From Halalkalibacter oceani (GTDB lineage: Bacteria > Bacillota > Bacilli > Bacillales > Bacillaceae_D), in assembly GCF_023715705.1 (NCBI RefSeq), contig NZ_JAMBOS010000016.1, positions 1 to 64,000 on the forward strand: 64,000 nt of DNA, read 5' to 3'. The position numbers were made by a program, and so were the translations under genes. Shown in pieces: positions 16,893 through 24,597 of this stretch (the first letter of the stretch is position 1; each line of letters starts with the position of its first letter). Below the pieces are notes generated by a model. The model had not been told where the DNA came from, searched no databases, and saw nothing but the letters and a program-made list of their open reading frames with translations.

Positions 16893-18200
16893 ATGTTGAA
16901 AAGGAAAGCGGTTACATCGTTTTTTATGTTACTGGCAGCGGTGCTTATTGTTTCAGGATGTTCAAACACAAATGAGGATGCGGCAGGAGACGATAGTGGC
17001 GCAGAGGGAGGAGCGACGGTAGAGTTCATGCATTTATGGCCACAGGGCAGCTCGGCAGAACATTACCGGATTGTCAATGAGATCATTGCCGATTTTGAGG
17101 AGGAGCACGGGATTTCGATTGACCTTCAAGTGTTAAGCAATGAGCAGTATAAGGATCAAATTACGGTTTTATCCGCGGCGAACGAGCTACCGGATGTCGG
17201 GATGACATGGGCGGCCGGTTACTTGGATCCTTTCGTTGACGGGAACAAGTTCAGTCCGTTGGATGATATGCTGGAGGGCGGACTGCGTGATAACTTTGTA
17301 GCGGGAACGCTCGAAGCGTATGAAAAAGATGGGCAGACGTATGGATTGCCTTTAGAATTAAATACGGTCTATGTCTACTATAATAAAGCGATCTTTAACG
17401 AGTATAATCTGGAAGCGCCAACGACGTATGAGGAATTTGAGCAGGTGATCGCCACCTTGAATGAAAATAATGTGCAGCCGATCGCACTCGGCAACAGAGA
17501 CCGTTGGACAGGTTCAATGTGGTTCATGTACTTTGCTGACCGGATTGGCGGAACCGATGTGCTGACAAATGCGATTAACCGCTCAGGTTCATTTGAGGAT
17601 CCGGCTTTAGTCGAAGCGGCGGCAAAGGTACAGGAGATGGTCGATAACGACTCGTTTGTAAGCGGATTCAACGGACTGGCCGATGAAGAAGCAAAAAGCA
17701 TGTTTATGAATGAGCAGGCGGCGATGTACATGATCGCGACATGGGATTTGCCAAACTATACAACGAATGAGGATGTTCCGCAGGAATTCAGGGACAACGT
17801 AGGCTACTTCAAGTTCCCGACCGTGAACGGAGCAGGTGATGTTAACAGCTTTGTCGGTGGACCGGGAGTCGGATTGTTCGTCGCTGAAGATTCTGATGTG
17901 AAAGAGGAAGCGAAGCAGTTTGCCGCTTATTTTGTGGAGGAATGGGGCTCAAGAGCCGTAGCAGAAGCGGGCGTGATTCCGGCAACGATTGTCGACGGAG
18001 AGGGTCTTGATTTACCTGAGATGTATGTCGAGGTATTGGAAGATTTGAATGATGCTACGAATCTGACTCTTTATGCTGATGTTCAAATGACGGCTGCCGT
18101 AGCGCAAACACATTTAGATTTAATTCAATCTTTATTTGGCGGGGGAATCACCCCTGAGGATTTTGCCAGACAGCATGAAGAGGCTCTTTCAGCGCAGTAA
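16893..18200 (+). CDS. ABC sugar importer, substrate-binding lipoprotein (xylose/xylo-oligosaccharide)
   Basis: 435-residue extracytoplasmic receptor of the CUT1 family. An N-terminal lipoprotein signal ends in the lipobox LIVSGC, giving a lipidated Cys at about residue 23. A MalE-like fold follows (VEFMHLWPQGSS, then PLELNTVYVYYNKAIF and NRDRWTGSMWFM typical of group 1 sugar-binding proteins). The GGGGGG-rich ribosome binding site is strong. First gene of an importer operon under XylR control; xylobiose or longer oligosaccharides are the likely ligands, given the cytoplasmic GH43 enzyme. Confidence 0.94.
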   Translation: MLKRKAVTSFFMLLAAVLIVSGCSNTNEDAAGDDSGAEGGATVEFMHLWPQGSSAEHYRIVNEIIADFEEEHGISIDLQVLSNEQYKDQITVLSAANELPDVGMTWAAGYLDPFVDGNKFSPLDDMLEGGLRDNFVAGTLEAYEKDGQTYGLPLELNTVYVYYNKAIFNEYNLEAPTTYEEFEQVIATLNENNVQPIALGNRDRWTGSMWFMYFADRIGGTDVLTNAINRSGSFEDPALVEAAAKVQEMVDNDSFVSGFNGLADEEAKSMFMNEQAAMYMIATWDLPNYTTNEDVPQEFRDNVGYFKFPTVNGAGDVNSFVGGPGVGLFVAEDSDVKEEAKQFAAYFVEEWGSRAVAEAGVIPATIVDGEGLDLPEMYVEVLEDLNDATNLTLYADVQMTAAVAQTHLDLIQSLFGGGITPEDFARQHEEALSAQ

Positions 18201-18328
18201 TCTGGTAAATAAATGATGGCATTATGAAAAACAGCGGCGTGCCCCGCTGCCCCGCTTTGCCGTTCGTGAAGAAAGCTGCTTCCGTAACGGACGTGTAAAA
18301 CCAGGCGCAGACGTCGCGCGCTGCTTTA

Positions 18329-18370
18329 AGCCTGGAAAAGGTGAAAACAACCTTTTGATCCAGGCTCTTT
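18329..18370 (+). terminator. Hairpin between binding protein and permeases
   Basis: AGCCTGG ... CCAGGCT stem with inner AAAGGT/ACCTTT pairs and CTTTT after it. As in many ABC operons, it should lower permease mRNA relative to the binding protein. Confidence 0.6.
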
Positions 18371-18398
18371 TCTATTTCGTAAATAAGGGGGTATCGAT

Positions 18399-19277
18399 AT
18401 GAACAGAGTGATGTCCAATAAATGGTTTATCTCTTTATATATTCTCCCTGCATTGTTACTCGTAGGTCTATTAATCTTCATTCCTTTACTATTAACTGGT
18501 TATTATGGGTTGATGAATTGGGACGGAATTGGCGCAATGCAGTTTATTGGTCTGGAAAACTATTTAAACGTCCTCCAGGATGCAAACTTCTGGCAAAGTG
18601 CTGGACACTCGTTTTTATTAGCTCTTTTTTCGACTGTCAGCCTTGTTATTTATTTAGCTGTGTCCATGATCCTGGCTTCTAAAATCAAAGGGGCCGACCT
18701 TTTGAGAAAGATTTACTTAATTCCGATGCTGCTGTCGTCAGTCGCCATCGCCCAGCTGTGGATTAAAATCTATAATCCTTCAAATGGCATGCTGAATACG
18801 ATACTCATGGCAATCGGCGTGCAAAATCCGCCGCTGTGGCTCGCTGATCCAAATATTGTCCTCTATTCGATCTTCATTCCGATTTTGTGGCAATATGCCG
18901 GCTTTTATATTCTGATTTATTATGCGGCGCTGAAAAGTATCCCTGAATCAATCATTGAAGCGGCGAAGATTGATGGCGCGACGCCATTTCAGATAGCGAC
19001 CCGGATTAAGCTGCCTTTAATCATGGGCGTGATCAAAGTAACGATTGTGCTGGCGATTGTCGGCTCACTGAAATACTTTGATTTGATTTATGTTATGACC
19101 GGTGGCGGTCCGAATGGCGCGAGTGAAGTAATGGCCTCTTATATGTACAAACTTGCTTTCGGCAACTATAACTTCGGTTATGGAAGCGCCGTCGGGTTTA
19201 TGCTGCTTCTGATCACCCTGATCGTGACGATCATTATCCGCAAGCTGACCGCTGACAAAGAAGAGATCCAATATTAA
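18399..19277 (+). CDS. ABC sugar importer permease (MalF type)
   Basis: 292-residue inner-membrane permease with six predicted membrane segments. It carries the EAA loop that docks on the ATPase: PESIIEAAKIDGATPFQIATRIKLPL. It forms a heterodimer with the next gene product, 15 nt downstream. No ATPase gene is in the operon. CUT1 importers in Bacillaceae commonly share a general ATPase (MsmX type), which is the likely partner here. Confidence 0.94.
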   Translation: MNRVMSNKWFISLYILPALLLVGLLIFIPLLLTGYYGLMNWDGIGAMQFIGLENYLNVLQDANFWQSAGHSFLLALFSTVSLVIYLAVSMILASKIKGADLLRKIYLIPMLLSSVAIAQLWIKIYNPSNGMLNTILMAIGVQNPPLWLADPNIVLYSIFIPILWQYAGFYILIYYAALKSIPESIIEAAKIDGATPFQIATRIKLPLIMGVIKVTIVLAIVGSLKYFDLIYVMTGGGPNGASEVMASYMYKLAFGNYNFGYGSAVGFMLLLITLIVTIIIRKLTADKEEIQY

Positions 19278-19291
19278 GGGAGGTTTAGGCG

Positions 19292-20113
19292 ATGGGGCGT
19301 ATTGGTTATTTTTTTCTGTATCTCTGTTTAACTGCTGTAGCTGTTTTTCAAATCTTTCCGATTATCTGGCTGTTTCTCTTTTCCTTAAAGAGCAATCGTG
19401 AAATTTTCGCTGGTTCACCATTTGCACTTCCGCAGGAAATCAGATGGGAAAACTATTTAGCTGTCTGGGAAGGCGGGATCGGCACTTACTTTTGGAACAG
19501 CATTTGGATTACCGGAGTTTCGATTATTTTGACGCTGTTAATTGCGAGTATGGCTGTGTTTGTGATTACAAGAATGAGATGGAAGCTGAGTAAGCTCGTA
19601 TTAGGGCTGTTTATGGTAGGGTTGATGATTCCGATTCATTCTGCGTTAATTCCGCTTTTTAGTATGTTTTTAAGTGTGAATTTAATTAATAATCCGCTGT
19701 CGATTGTGTTAACCTACACGGCTTACAACTTGCCGATTACGATCATGATTTTGCTTAGCTTTTATTATACGATTCCTAAAGAAATTGAAGAAGCGGCAAT
19801 CATTGACGGAGCGTCCCTGCACCGCCTGTTCTTTACGATTATTTTACCGATTTCCAGTCCGGTATTGGCGACGACGGCGATTATTAATATGATTTATAAC
19901 TGGAATGAGTTTGTTTTTGTAAATACGTTTATCAGTTCAGACGCCTACAAAACATTGACCGTCGGCATTCAAAACTTCGTCGGCCAATATATGACAGACT
20001 GGGGCGCGATCGGAGCGACGCTTGTTATTAGCGTGCTGCCGATTTTGATTGCCTTTTTGTTCTTCAGCAACAAAATCGTCGAAGGGATTTCATCGAGCGC
20101 GGTAAAAGGGTAG
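19292..20113 (+). CDS. ABC sugar importer permease (MalG type)
   Basis: 273-residue permease with six membrane segments and the EAA motif IPKEIEEAAIIDGASLHRLFFTIILPI. GGGAGG precedes the ATG. Partner of the MalF-type permease. The operon ends in a stretch carrying a fragment and then a full copy of the dispersed repeat. Confidence 0.94.
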   Translation: MGRIGYFFLYLCLTAVAVFQIFPIIWLFLFSLKSNREIFAGSPFALPQEIRWENYLAVWEGGIGTYFWNSIWITGVSIILTLLIASMAVFVITRMRWKLSKLVLGLFMVGLMIPIHSALIPLFSMFLSVNLINNPLSIVLTYTAYNLPITIMILLSFYYTIPKEIEEAAIIDGASLHRLFFTIILPISSPVLATTAIINMIYNWNEFVFVNTFISSDAYKTLTVGIQNFVGQYMTDWGAIGATLVISVLPILIAFLFFSNKIVEGISSSAVKG

Positions 20114-20120
20114 TGATAAA

Positions 20121-20145
20121 AAAAGCCCCTACGCGCTTTTCTTAA
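20121..20145 (-). repeat. Fragment of the dispersed repeat
   Basis: AAGCCCCTACGCGCTTTTCT and following bases match the hairpin end of the full copies (13775-13800, 20265-20284) with two changes. It follows the permease stop. Confidence 0.5.
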
Positions 20146-20170
20146 AAAGAATAAAAATTTTGGAGGGCGG

Positions 20171-20284
20171 GGCGCCGGCTTCGCGCGTTACGAGGATGAC
20201 TATAAAAAGCTCGTTTTCAGCCATCCTTAAAGAGTATAACGGCTCCACACTGCTTCTAAGAAAGGTCGCTACGCGTTTTTCTTA
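20171..20284 (-). repeat. Dispersed two-hairpin repeat, copy 2
   Basis: About 114 bp, co-linear with 13683-13801: GCCGGCTTCGCGCGTTACG, TTTTCAGCCATCCTTAAA, TAACGGCTCC, CTTCTAAGAAA and CGCTACGCG occur in the same order. Again the outer hairpin end gives the TAA stop of the minus-strand gene, here the DUF624 gene. Confidence 0.75.
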
Positions 20285-20874
20285 TGTATTCGGTGAAATG
20301 CGTCAAGGGAGACCCACATCGTAATGAAGCTGTAGAAGCTGGCACCGAATACGACAGCCAATGCCGGAATGACGGTGGCGAGCAAATAAAAGCCGCCGAG
20401 GCCGAGGATGATACACAATGTATGAAGAGGGCTGACGAGCATCGTTAAGAAGGCATGCCTGAACAGCTGAAAAACAGGTAGGTCGAAATGCGCATAGGTC
20501 GGGAAAAGATAAAATAGTATAAGAACAAAGAACAGCATCCCGCCAAGCAACGGAGCGGATGTCCAGAGCAGCAGCTCACCGATATTAGCCTGAAGAAAAA
20601 AGAGATTGAAGATGAAGATAAATGAAATGAGATAGATGATGAGACCCAGCCGGTTGCTCTTCCAAAATTCCTGCTTGTAAAGCCGCCAAAATGCAGGAAA
20701 GACAGGCTGGTCGCTCTTCCCTTTCAGCCATTGGCGCATAACGGAAAACATCACTACGGTCGCTGGGAATAATCCTAGTACGATCCCGCCCGTTATTGTA
20801 AAGAAAATCCATAGCCCATTTAAATAGGCAAAACGTGTGATCCATTCAAGGATACTGTATAATGCACGCCCCAT
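20269..20874 (-). CDS. DUF624 / YesL-family membrane protein
   Basis: 201 residues with five or so hydrophobic segments. The N-terminal signature LNGLWIFFTITGGIVLGLFPATVVMF is characteristic of YesL/DUF624 proteins, which occur next to carbohydrate ABC importers and glycosidases in Bacilli. Function unknown; a membrane role linked to oligosaccharide uptake is inferred only from this recurrent context, which also holds here. Divergent from xylB. Confidence 0.88.
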   Translation of the reverse strand: MGRALYSILEWITRFAYLNGLWIFFTITGGIVLGLFPATVVMFSVMRQWLKGKSDQPVFPAFWRLYKQEFWKSNRLGLIIYLISFIFIFNLFFLQANIGELLLWTSAPLLGGMLFFVLILFYLFPTYAHFDLPVFQLFRHAFLTMLVSPLHTLCIILGLGGFYLLATVIPALAVVFGASFYSFITMWVSLDAFHRIHKKNA

Positions 20875-20911
20875 AATTGGCCTCCCTGCAATAAAGATAC
20901 AGGATCTATTA

Positions 20912-20917
20912 TATAAT
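20912..20917 (+). promoter_or_regulatory. -10 box upstream of xylB
   Basis: Perfect TATAAT 43 nt before xylB. The -35 is not clear. The sequence just downstream (TTCGTTTAATAAACAAAC, 20923-20940) contains CGTTT and AAACAAAC, loosely like a XylR site. Confidence 0.35.
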
Positions 20918-20959
20918 GCTTTATTCGTTTAATAAACAAACAAAGAGGGAGGGAATGCG

Positions 20960-22459
20960 ATGAACTTTGTAATCGGAATTGATTTAGGAACGAGCGCCGT
21001 CAAGCTGCTGCTTGTCAATCAGCACGGGGAAGTAGCGGCAGAGGTTTCCAAAGCCTATCCTTTAATCCAGCAGAAAGCAGGCTTCAGTGAACAGGAGCCG
21101 GACATATGGGTGAAGCAGACGATTGCCGGATTGAGCGAGCTGCTGGAACAGTTTGCCGGAGACCGCTCACAGATTGAGGGGCTCAGCTTCTCCGGTCAGA
21201 TGCACGGCCTCGTGCTTTTGGATGAGAAGCAGAAGCCTGTTCGCAATGCGATTCTCTGGAATGATACGCGGACTACAGCAGAATGCCGAGAAATTTACGA
21301 GACGGCCGGCAAGGAACGGCTTCTTCAGGTGACGAAGAATCCGGCGTTAGAAGGGTTTACTTTGCCGAAAATTTTATGGGTGAAAAAGCATGAGCCTGCG
21401 CTTTTTCAAAGAGCACGCACATTTGTATTGCCAAAGGATTATGTCCGGCTGAAGCTGACCGGGCAGCTTCATATCGATTATTCGGATGCGGCCGGGACGC
21501 TATTGCTCGATATCGCTAGAAAAGAATGGAGTGCAGAGCTATGTCGCCTATTCGGACTGGAGCCTGATTTTTGTCCGCCGCTGATCGGTTCGCATGAAGA
21601 GGTGGGCACCGTTTTGCCAGAGATTGCTGAACGTACCGGATTGCCTGGACAAACGCGTGTATTTGCCGGAGGGGCCGATAATGCGTGCGGAGCGATTGGT
21701 TCAGGCATTCTTGAGGAGGGGAGGACGCTGGCGAGCATCGGAACGTCCGGCGTTGTGCTTTCCTATGAATCAAGCGGGGATAAAGATTTTCAGGGAACCG
21801 TTCACTATTTTAATCATGGCGCCCCTGACTGCTTTTATACGATGGGTGTGACGCTGGCTGCCGGGTTCAGCCTCAGCTGGTTTAAAGAGGAATTTGCGAA
21901 GGGTGAAAGCTATGCCGAACTGCTCGAAGGAGTCGACACGGTTCCGCCTGGCGCCAATGGATTGCTGTTTACCCCGTATTTGGCCGGGGAGCGAACGCCG
22001 CATGCCGATTCGGTGATCCGGGGCAGCTTTATCGGCATTGACAGCTCGCATAAACGGAAAGATTTTGTTCGCGCCATCCTGGAGGGAATTACATGTTCTT
22101 TGCATGAGTCGGTGCAAATTTTCCGTGAGCAGGGCAAGAAGATTGAAACGGTTGTCTCCATCGGCGGGGGCGCGCAGAACGAAACATGGCTGCAAATGCA
22201 GGCCGATATTTTTGAAGCGACCATCGTTAAGCTCTCAAGCGAGCAAGGACCGGGAATGGGGGCGGCAATGCTGGCCGCTGTCGGCTGCGGCTGGTTTACG
22301 AGCCTGCGCCAATGTGCAGATGCATTTTTGAAGGTCGAAAAGGAATTTCAGCCGATAAAAGACAACGTTGCACAGTACAAGGAGCTATTCCGGCTTTATC
22401 AGGCTGTCTATTTGAATACGAAGGAATTGAACAAGAGCTTAGTCAAATTCCGGAAATAG
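20960..22459 (+). CDS. xylB: Xylulokinase
   Basis: FGGY kinase of 499 residues phosphorylating D-xylulose to xylulose-5-P, feeding the pentose phosphate pathway. N-terminal ATPase loop IGIDLGTSAVKLLL; xylulokinase-type active-site segment SGQMHGLVLLD with ILWNDTRT; FAGGADNACGAIGSG; C-terminal SIGGGAQNETWLQMQADIFE. GGGAGGG precedes ATG. It completes the xyl regulon though it is separated from xylA by about 8 kb. Confidence 0.97.
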   Translation: MNFVIGIDLGTSAVKLLLVNQHGEVAAEVSKAYPLIQQKAGFSEQEPDIWVKQTIAGLSELLEQFAGDRSQIEGLSFSGQMHGLVLLDEKQKPVRNAILWNDTRTTAECREIYETAGKERLLQVTKNPALEGFTLPKILWVKKHEPALFQRARTFVLPKDYVRLKLTGQLHIDYSDAAGTLLLDIARKEWSAELCRLFGLEPDFCPPLIGSHEEVGTVLPEIAERTGLPGQTRVFAGGADNACGAIGSGILEEGRTLASIGTSGVVLSYESSGDKDFQGTVHYFNHGAPDCFYTMGVTLAAGFSLSWFKEEFAKGESYAELLEGVDTVPPGANGLLFTPYLAGERTPHADSVIRGSFIGIDSSHKRKDFVRAILEGITCSLHESVQIFREQGKKIETVVSIGGGAQNETWLQMQADIFEATIVKLSSEQGPGMGAAMLAAVGCGWFTSLRQCADAFLKVEKEFQPIKDNVAQYKELFRLYQAVYLNTKELNKSLVKFRK

Positions 22460-22506
22460 GATGCTTATTTGAGGAAGACTGAAACAAAACCGGTTAGCCA
22501 TACTAG

Positions 22507-22549
22507 GGGCTGTGCAAGAGGCTGTTTTCACCTTTTGCATGGCCCTTTT
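22507..22549 (+). terminator. Intrinsic terminator of xylB
   Basis: GGGCTGTGCAA / TTGCATGGCCC stem with two wobble pairs, then TTTTC. Belongs to the recurring GGCTG...CCTTTTG terminator type of this window. Confidence 0.7.
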
Positions 22550-22740
22550 CATATGCCTTCTACATGAATCAATAGGCAGAGATAATAAGTTGTTTTCAGA
22601 ATTCTTATAGCATGAATGGCGTGGAATAATTGAGGAAAAATGTTACTTTTATGTTAAAGTTAATGGTATGAATTTATAGAGTATAAAATGGAAGTAGAGG
22701 GTTTACTAAGGGGTCCTTTACAATAATCGAAGGGGCTATT

Positions 22741-22887
22741 ATGAAAACACATCATGTATTGATTATTATGTTAATGTTGTTAGTTGGATGCAGTCAAAGC
22801 CAGGCTCAGTATAATAAGGAATTAGAGCAAACAATATACTCTCTTGTAGAAGAAATATTGCTTGAATTATCAAGTAAACTAGAATAA
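22741..22887 (+). CDS. Very small lipoprotein, 48 residues
   Basis: ATG start, hydrophobic core VLIIMLMLLVGC ending in a lipobox (Cys17), then only about 30 residues, ending in an acidic amphipathic helix. It may be a genuine small membrane-anchored peptide or the 5' remnant of a larger lipoprotein gene. The region is AT-rich and the gene lies beside another unrecognised gene. No family recognised. Confidence 0.4.
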   Translation: MKTHHVLIIMLMLLVGCSQSQAQYNKELEQTIYSLVEEILLELSSKLE

Positions 22888-22992
22888 CTCCTTGCTGTCC
22901 TAACGTTGTGAAAGAATGTACTTAAGGTAATGGGTAGCTTTAGTTTAGGAGTTGGCAGACCTACTATTAGTGACGAAAGAGGTACTTCATCA

Positions 22993-23583
22993 ATGTTTTC
23001 TAAAGAACAATTACAAGCCTTAATCGAGGGGGAAATTCTTGGAGAAACGTACCCTTATGATACAAAGAATGAACAAGAAATTGAAGCACATATTAGAGGG
23101 CTATTTTATAGAATTAACCGTATACCTCATTTAGTATGTGAGGCAGAGTGGAATCATTTTGGCAGTGGATACGCCTCTTTTGTTGAATTTTTTTGCTATC
23201 GAAAAGAAGATAGTACAGTCGTTGAAGAGAAATACGGGGTTCAAGAGGTTAAGACAAATGGAATGATTATAGATATTTGCCGCTTAGCACCTGTAGCAAT
23301 CATCGGTGAAGATGACAGGTATAAAAAAATTAAGGTTGAAACAAATGAAGAAGTGGGTGGAGCATATGGCACGTTACTTGACGGGACTAATAGATTCGTT
23401 TGTAGTGAGAAATTTCAAAGAACTGAAGAACAATTGAAACAATCATTAAAAGAGTTTCAGTATGAATTATTAGAGACTGAAGAATTGACTCAACCTCTGT
23501 CCGTTCAAACGAAAATACCAACAATCTATCGAAAACCTAATCAATATTTAGTGATGGACGCCATTTTTTATTGGGAGGATTAG
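22993..23583 (+). CDS. Hypothetical protein, 196 residues
   Basis: ATG 22993 is chosen because AAGAGGT lies 9 nt upstream; the longer frame from 22930 lacks a site. Acidic, soluble, mixed alpha/beta, no signal peptide. Composition and single-domain size resemble immunity-type proteins of polymorphic toxin systems, but no toxin gene is adjacent and I do not recognise the family, so this is only an impression. It lies in an AT-rich stretch between the xyl and mtl operons. Confidence 0.6.
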   Translation: MFSKEQLQALIEGEILGETYPYDTKNEQEIEAHIRGLFYRINRIPHLVCEAEWNHFGSGYASFVEFFCYRKEDSTVVEEKYGVQEVKTNGMIIDICRLAPVAIIGEDDRYKKIKVETNEEVGGAYGTLLDGTNRFVCSEKFQRTEEQLKQSLKEFQYELLETEELTQPLSVQTKIPTIYRKPNQYLVMDAIFYWED

Positions 23584-23707
23584 GACTGTACTGATTAAAT
23601 AAATCTAGAAAATAGGACCTGTTTTTTTCAACAAAAGGGTGGAAGTAAAGGTAAGCTGTGACAACGGCTGTTGGTTTTGTATGCACTAAAAAAGAAAGGC
23701 TGATTTA

Positions 23708-24292
23708 ATGAAGGCAATCAAACAAGGAGGATTCCTTTTATTTGCGATAGGTTCCTTCTATCTCATGTTGATGTTGGTTTCAGGTTGTAGCCCTATCGTT
23801 GAGGAGGATACAAACACTCAATTTAAAACGGTACAGGAAGCGGCATTAGAAAGTGAGCTTGCAGCAGCTGATGTTTTTCATACTGAAGAATTAAGTGAAA
23901 CGGCATTTGCTTTTTACCAGTCTCAGGAGAGATATGGAATACTGCACTTTTCATTAAAAGAAGATGGTTGGGATTATCAAGGGAGTTCAGGTCACGCTAC
24001 GGAGGGGGATAGAAAGCCTTTTTCTTTTAGTCAATCAACGTGGCATAAAGGGGATGCTTCTACGGATCACGAAGGCTCCTATACAACTGTATTTTTCGGA
24101 GAAATGAGTGACCCTGAAATTAAAAAAATGACGATTGATTATCGCGATGGCAAACGTGATGCAAATCTAATACGAACTAACGGGAGAGCCTATTGGTATC
24201 TTGTTTCAGAACAAGATGACGGTACTGAGGGAGTCGACACGGTTTCTGCTTATTCCGCTGAGGGAGAATTGCTTTATCGGAGAGGGGAGTAA
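23708..24292 (+). CDS. Hypothetical lipoprotein, 194 residues
   Basis: N-terminal Lys then a hydrophobic stretch ending in LMLVSGC, a lipobox with Cys at about residue 27. The mature part is acidic and beta-rich, with no catalytic motif that I recognise. AAGGCTGATTTA precedes the ATG, giving a modest ribosome binding site. Probably surface-anchored. Together with the 48-residue lipoprotein and the 196-residue protein it forms an AT-rich accessory patch. Confidence 0.6.
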   Translation: MKAIKQGGFLLFAIGSFYLMLMLVSGCSPIVEEDTNTQFKTVQEAALESELAAADVFHTEELSETAFAFYQSQERYGILHFSLKEDGWDYQGSSGHATEGDRKPFSFSQSTWHKGDASTDHEGSYTTVFFGEMSDPEIKKMTIDYRDGKRDANLIRTNGRAYWYLVSEQDDGTEGVDTVSAYSAEGELLYRRGE

Positions 24293-24352
24293 CCGATATA
24301 CCGCTTCGTAATTAGACTTCACTACGTTGGTGCTGTATGTAGTCCTGCTTTT

Positions 24353-24401
24353 AAGCTTGAGGGAAAGGAAACGAGCCTTTTTTGCCCCAGGCTTATTTTT
24401 T
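24353..24401 (+). terminator. Intrinsic terminator
   Basis: AAGCTTGAGGGAAAGG pairs imperfectly with CCTTTTTTGCCCCAGGCTT, followed by six T. It ends the lipoprotein transcript before the mtl operon. Confidence 0.6.
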
Positions 24402-24487
24402 GTGGCAGCAGCTGAAACATCTTCTTCTAAAAGGAAGGATAGTTATTCCACTATAAGGAGACACTTATAACTTGAGAAACGATAGTC

Positions 24488-24508
24488 TTGTCATAAACAG
24501 GGCGACAA
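24488..24508. promoter_or_regulatory. Possible MtlR operator
   Basis: TTGTC-N11-GACAA, about 90 nt before mtlA. MtlR regulators of Bacilli bind near the -35 of mtlA. The assignment rests on position and symmetry only. Confidence 0.3.
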
Positions 24509-24597
24509 AGTTAGTTTTCATTGTCATTGAATCCCGCTTTAAGGCTGCTCTATGATTGAGTTAGCAGTTATGATTATTTTTTGAAAGGAAGAATGAA

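Larger units (their letters stand above)
24293..24597. other. Control region upstream of the mtl operon
   Basis: 305 bases holding a terminator (24353-24401) and an interrupted dyad TTGTC...GACAA at 24488-24508, which is a candidate site for MtlR. A clean promoter with good spacing could not be picked by eye. Confidence 0.4.
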
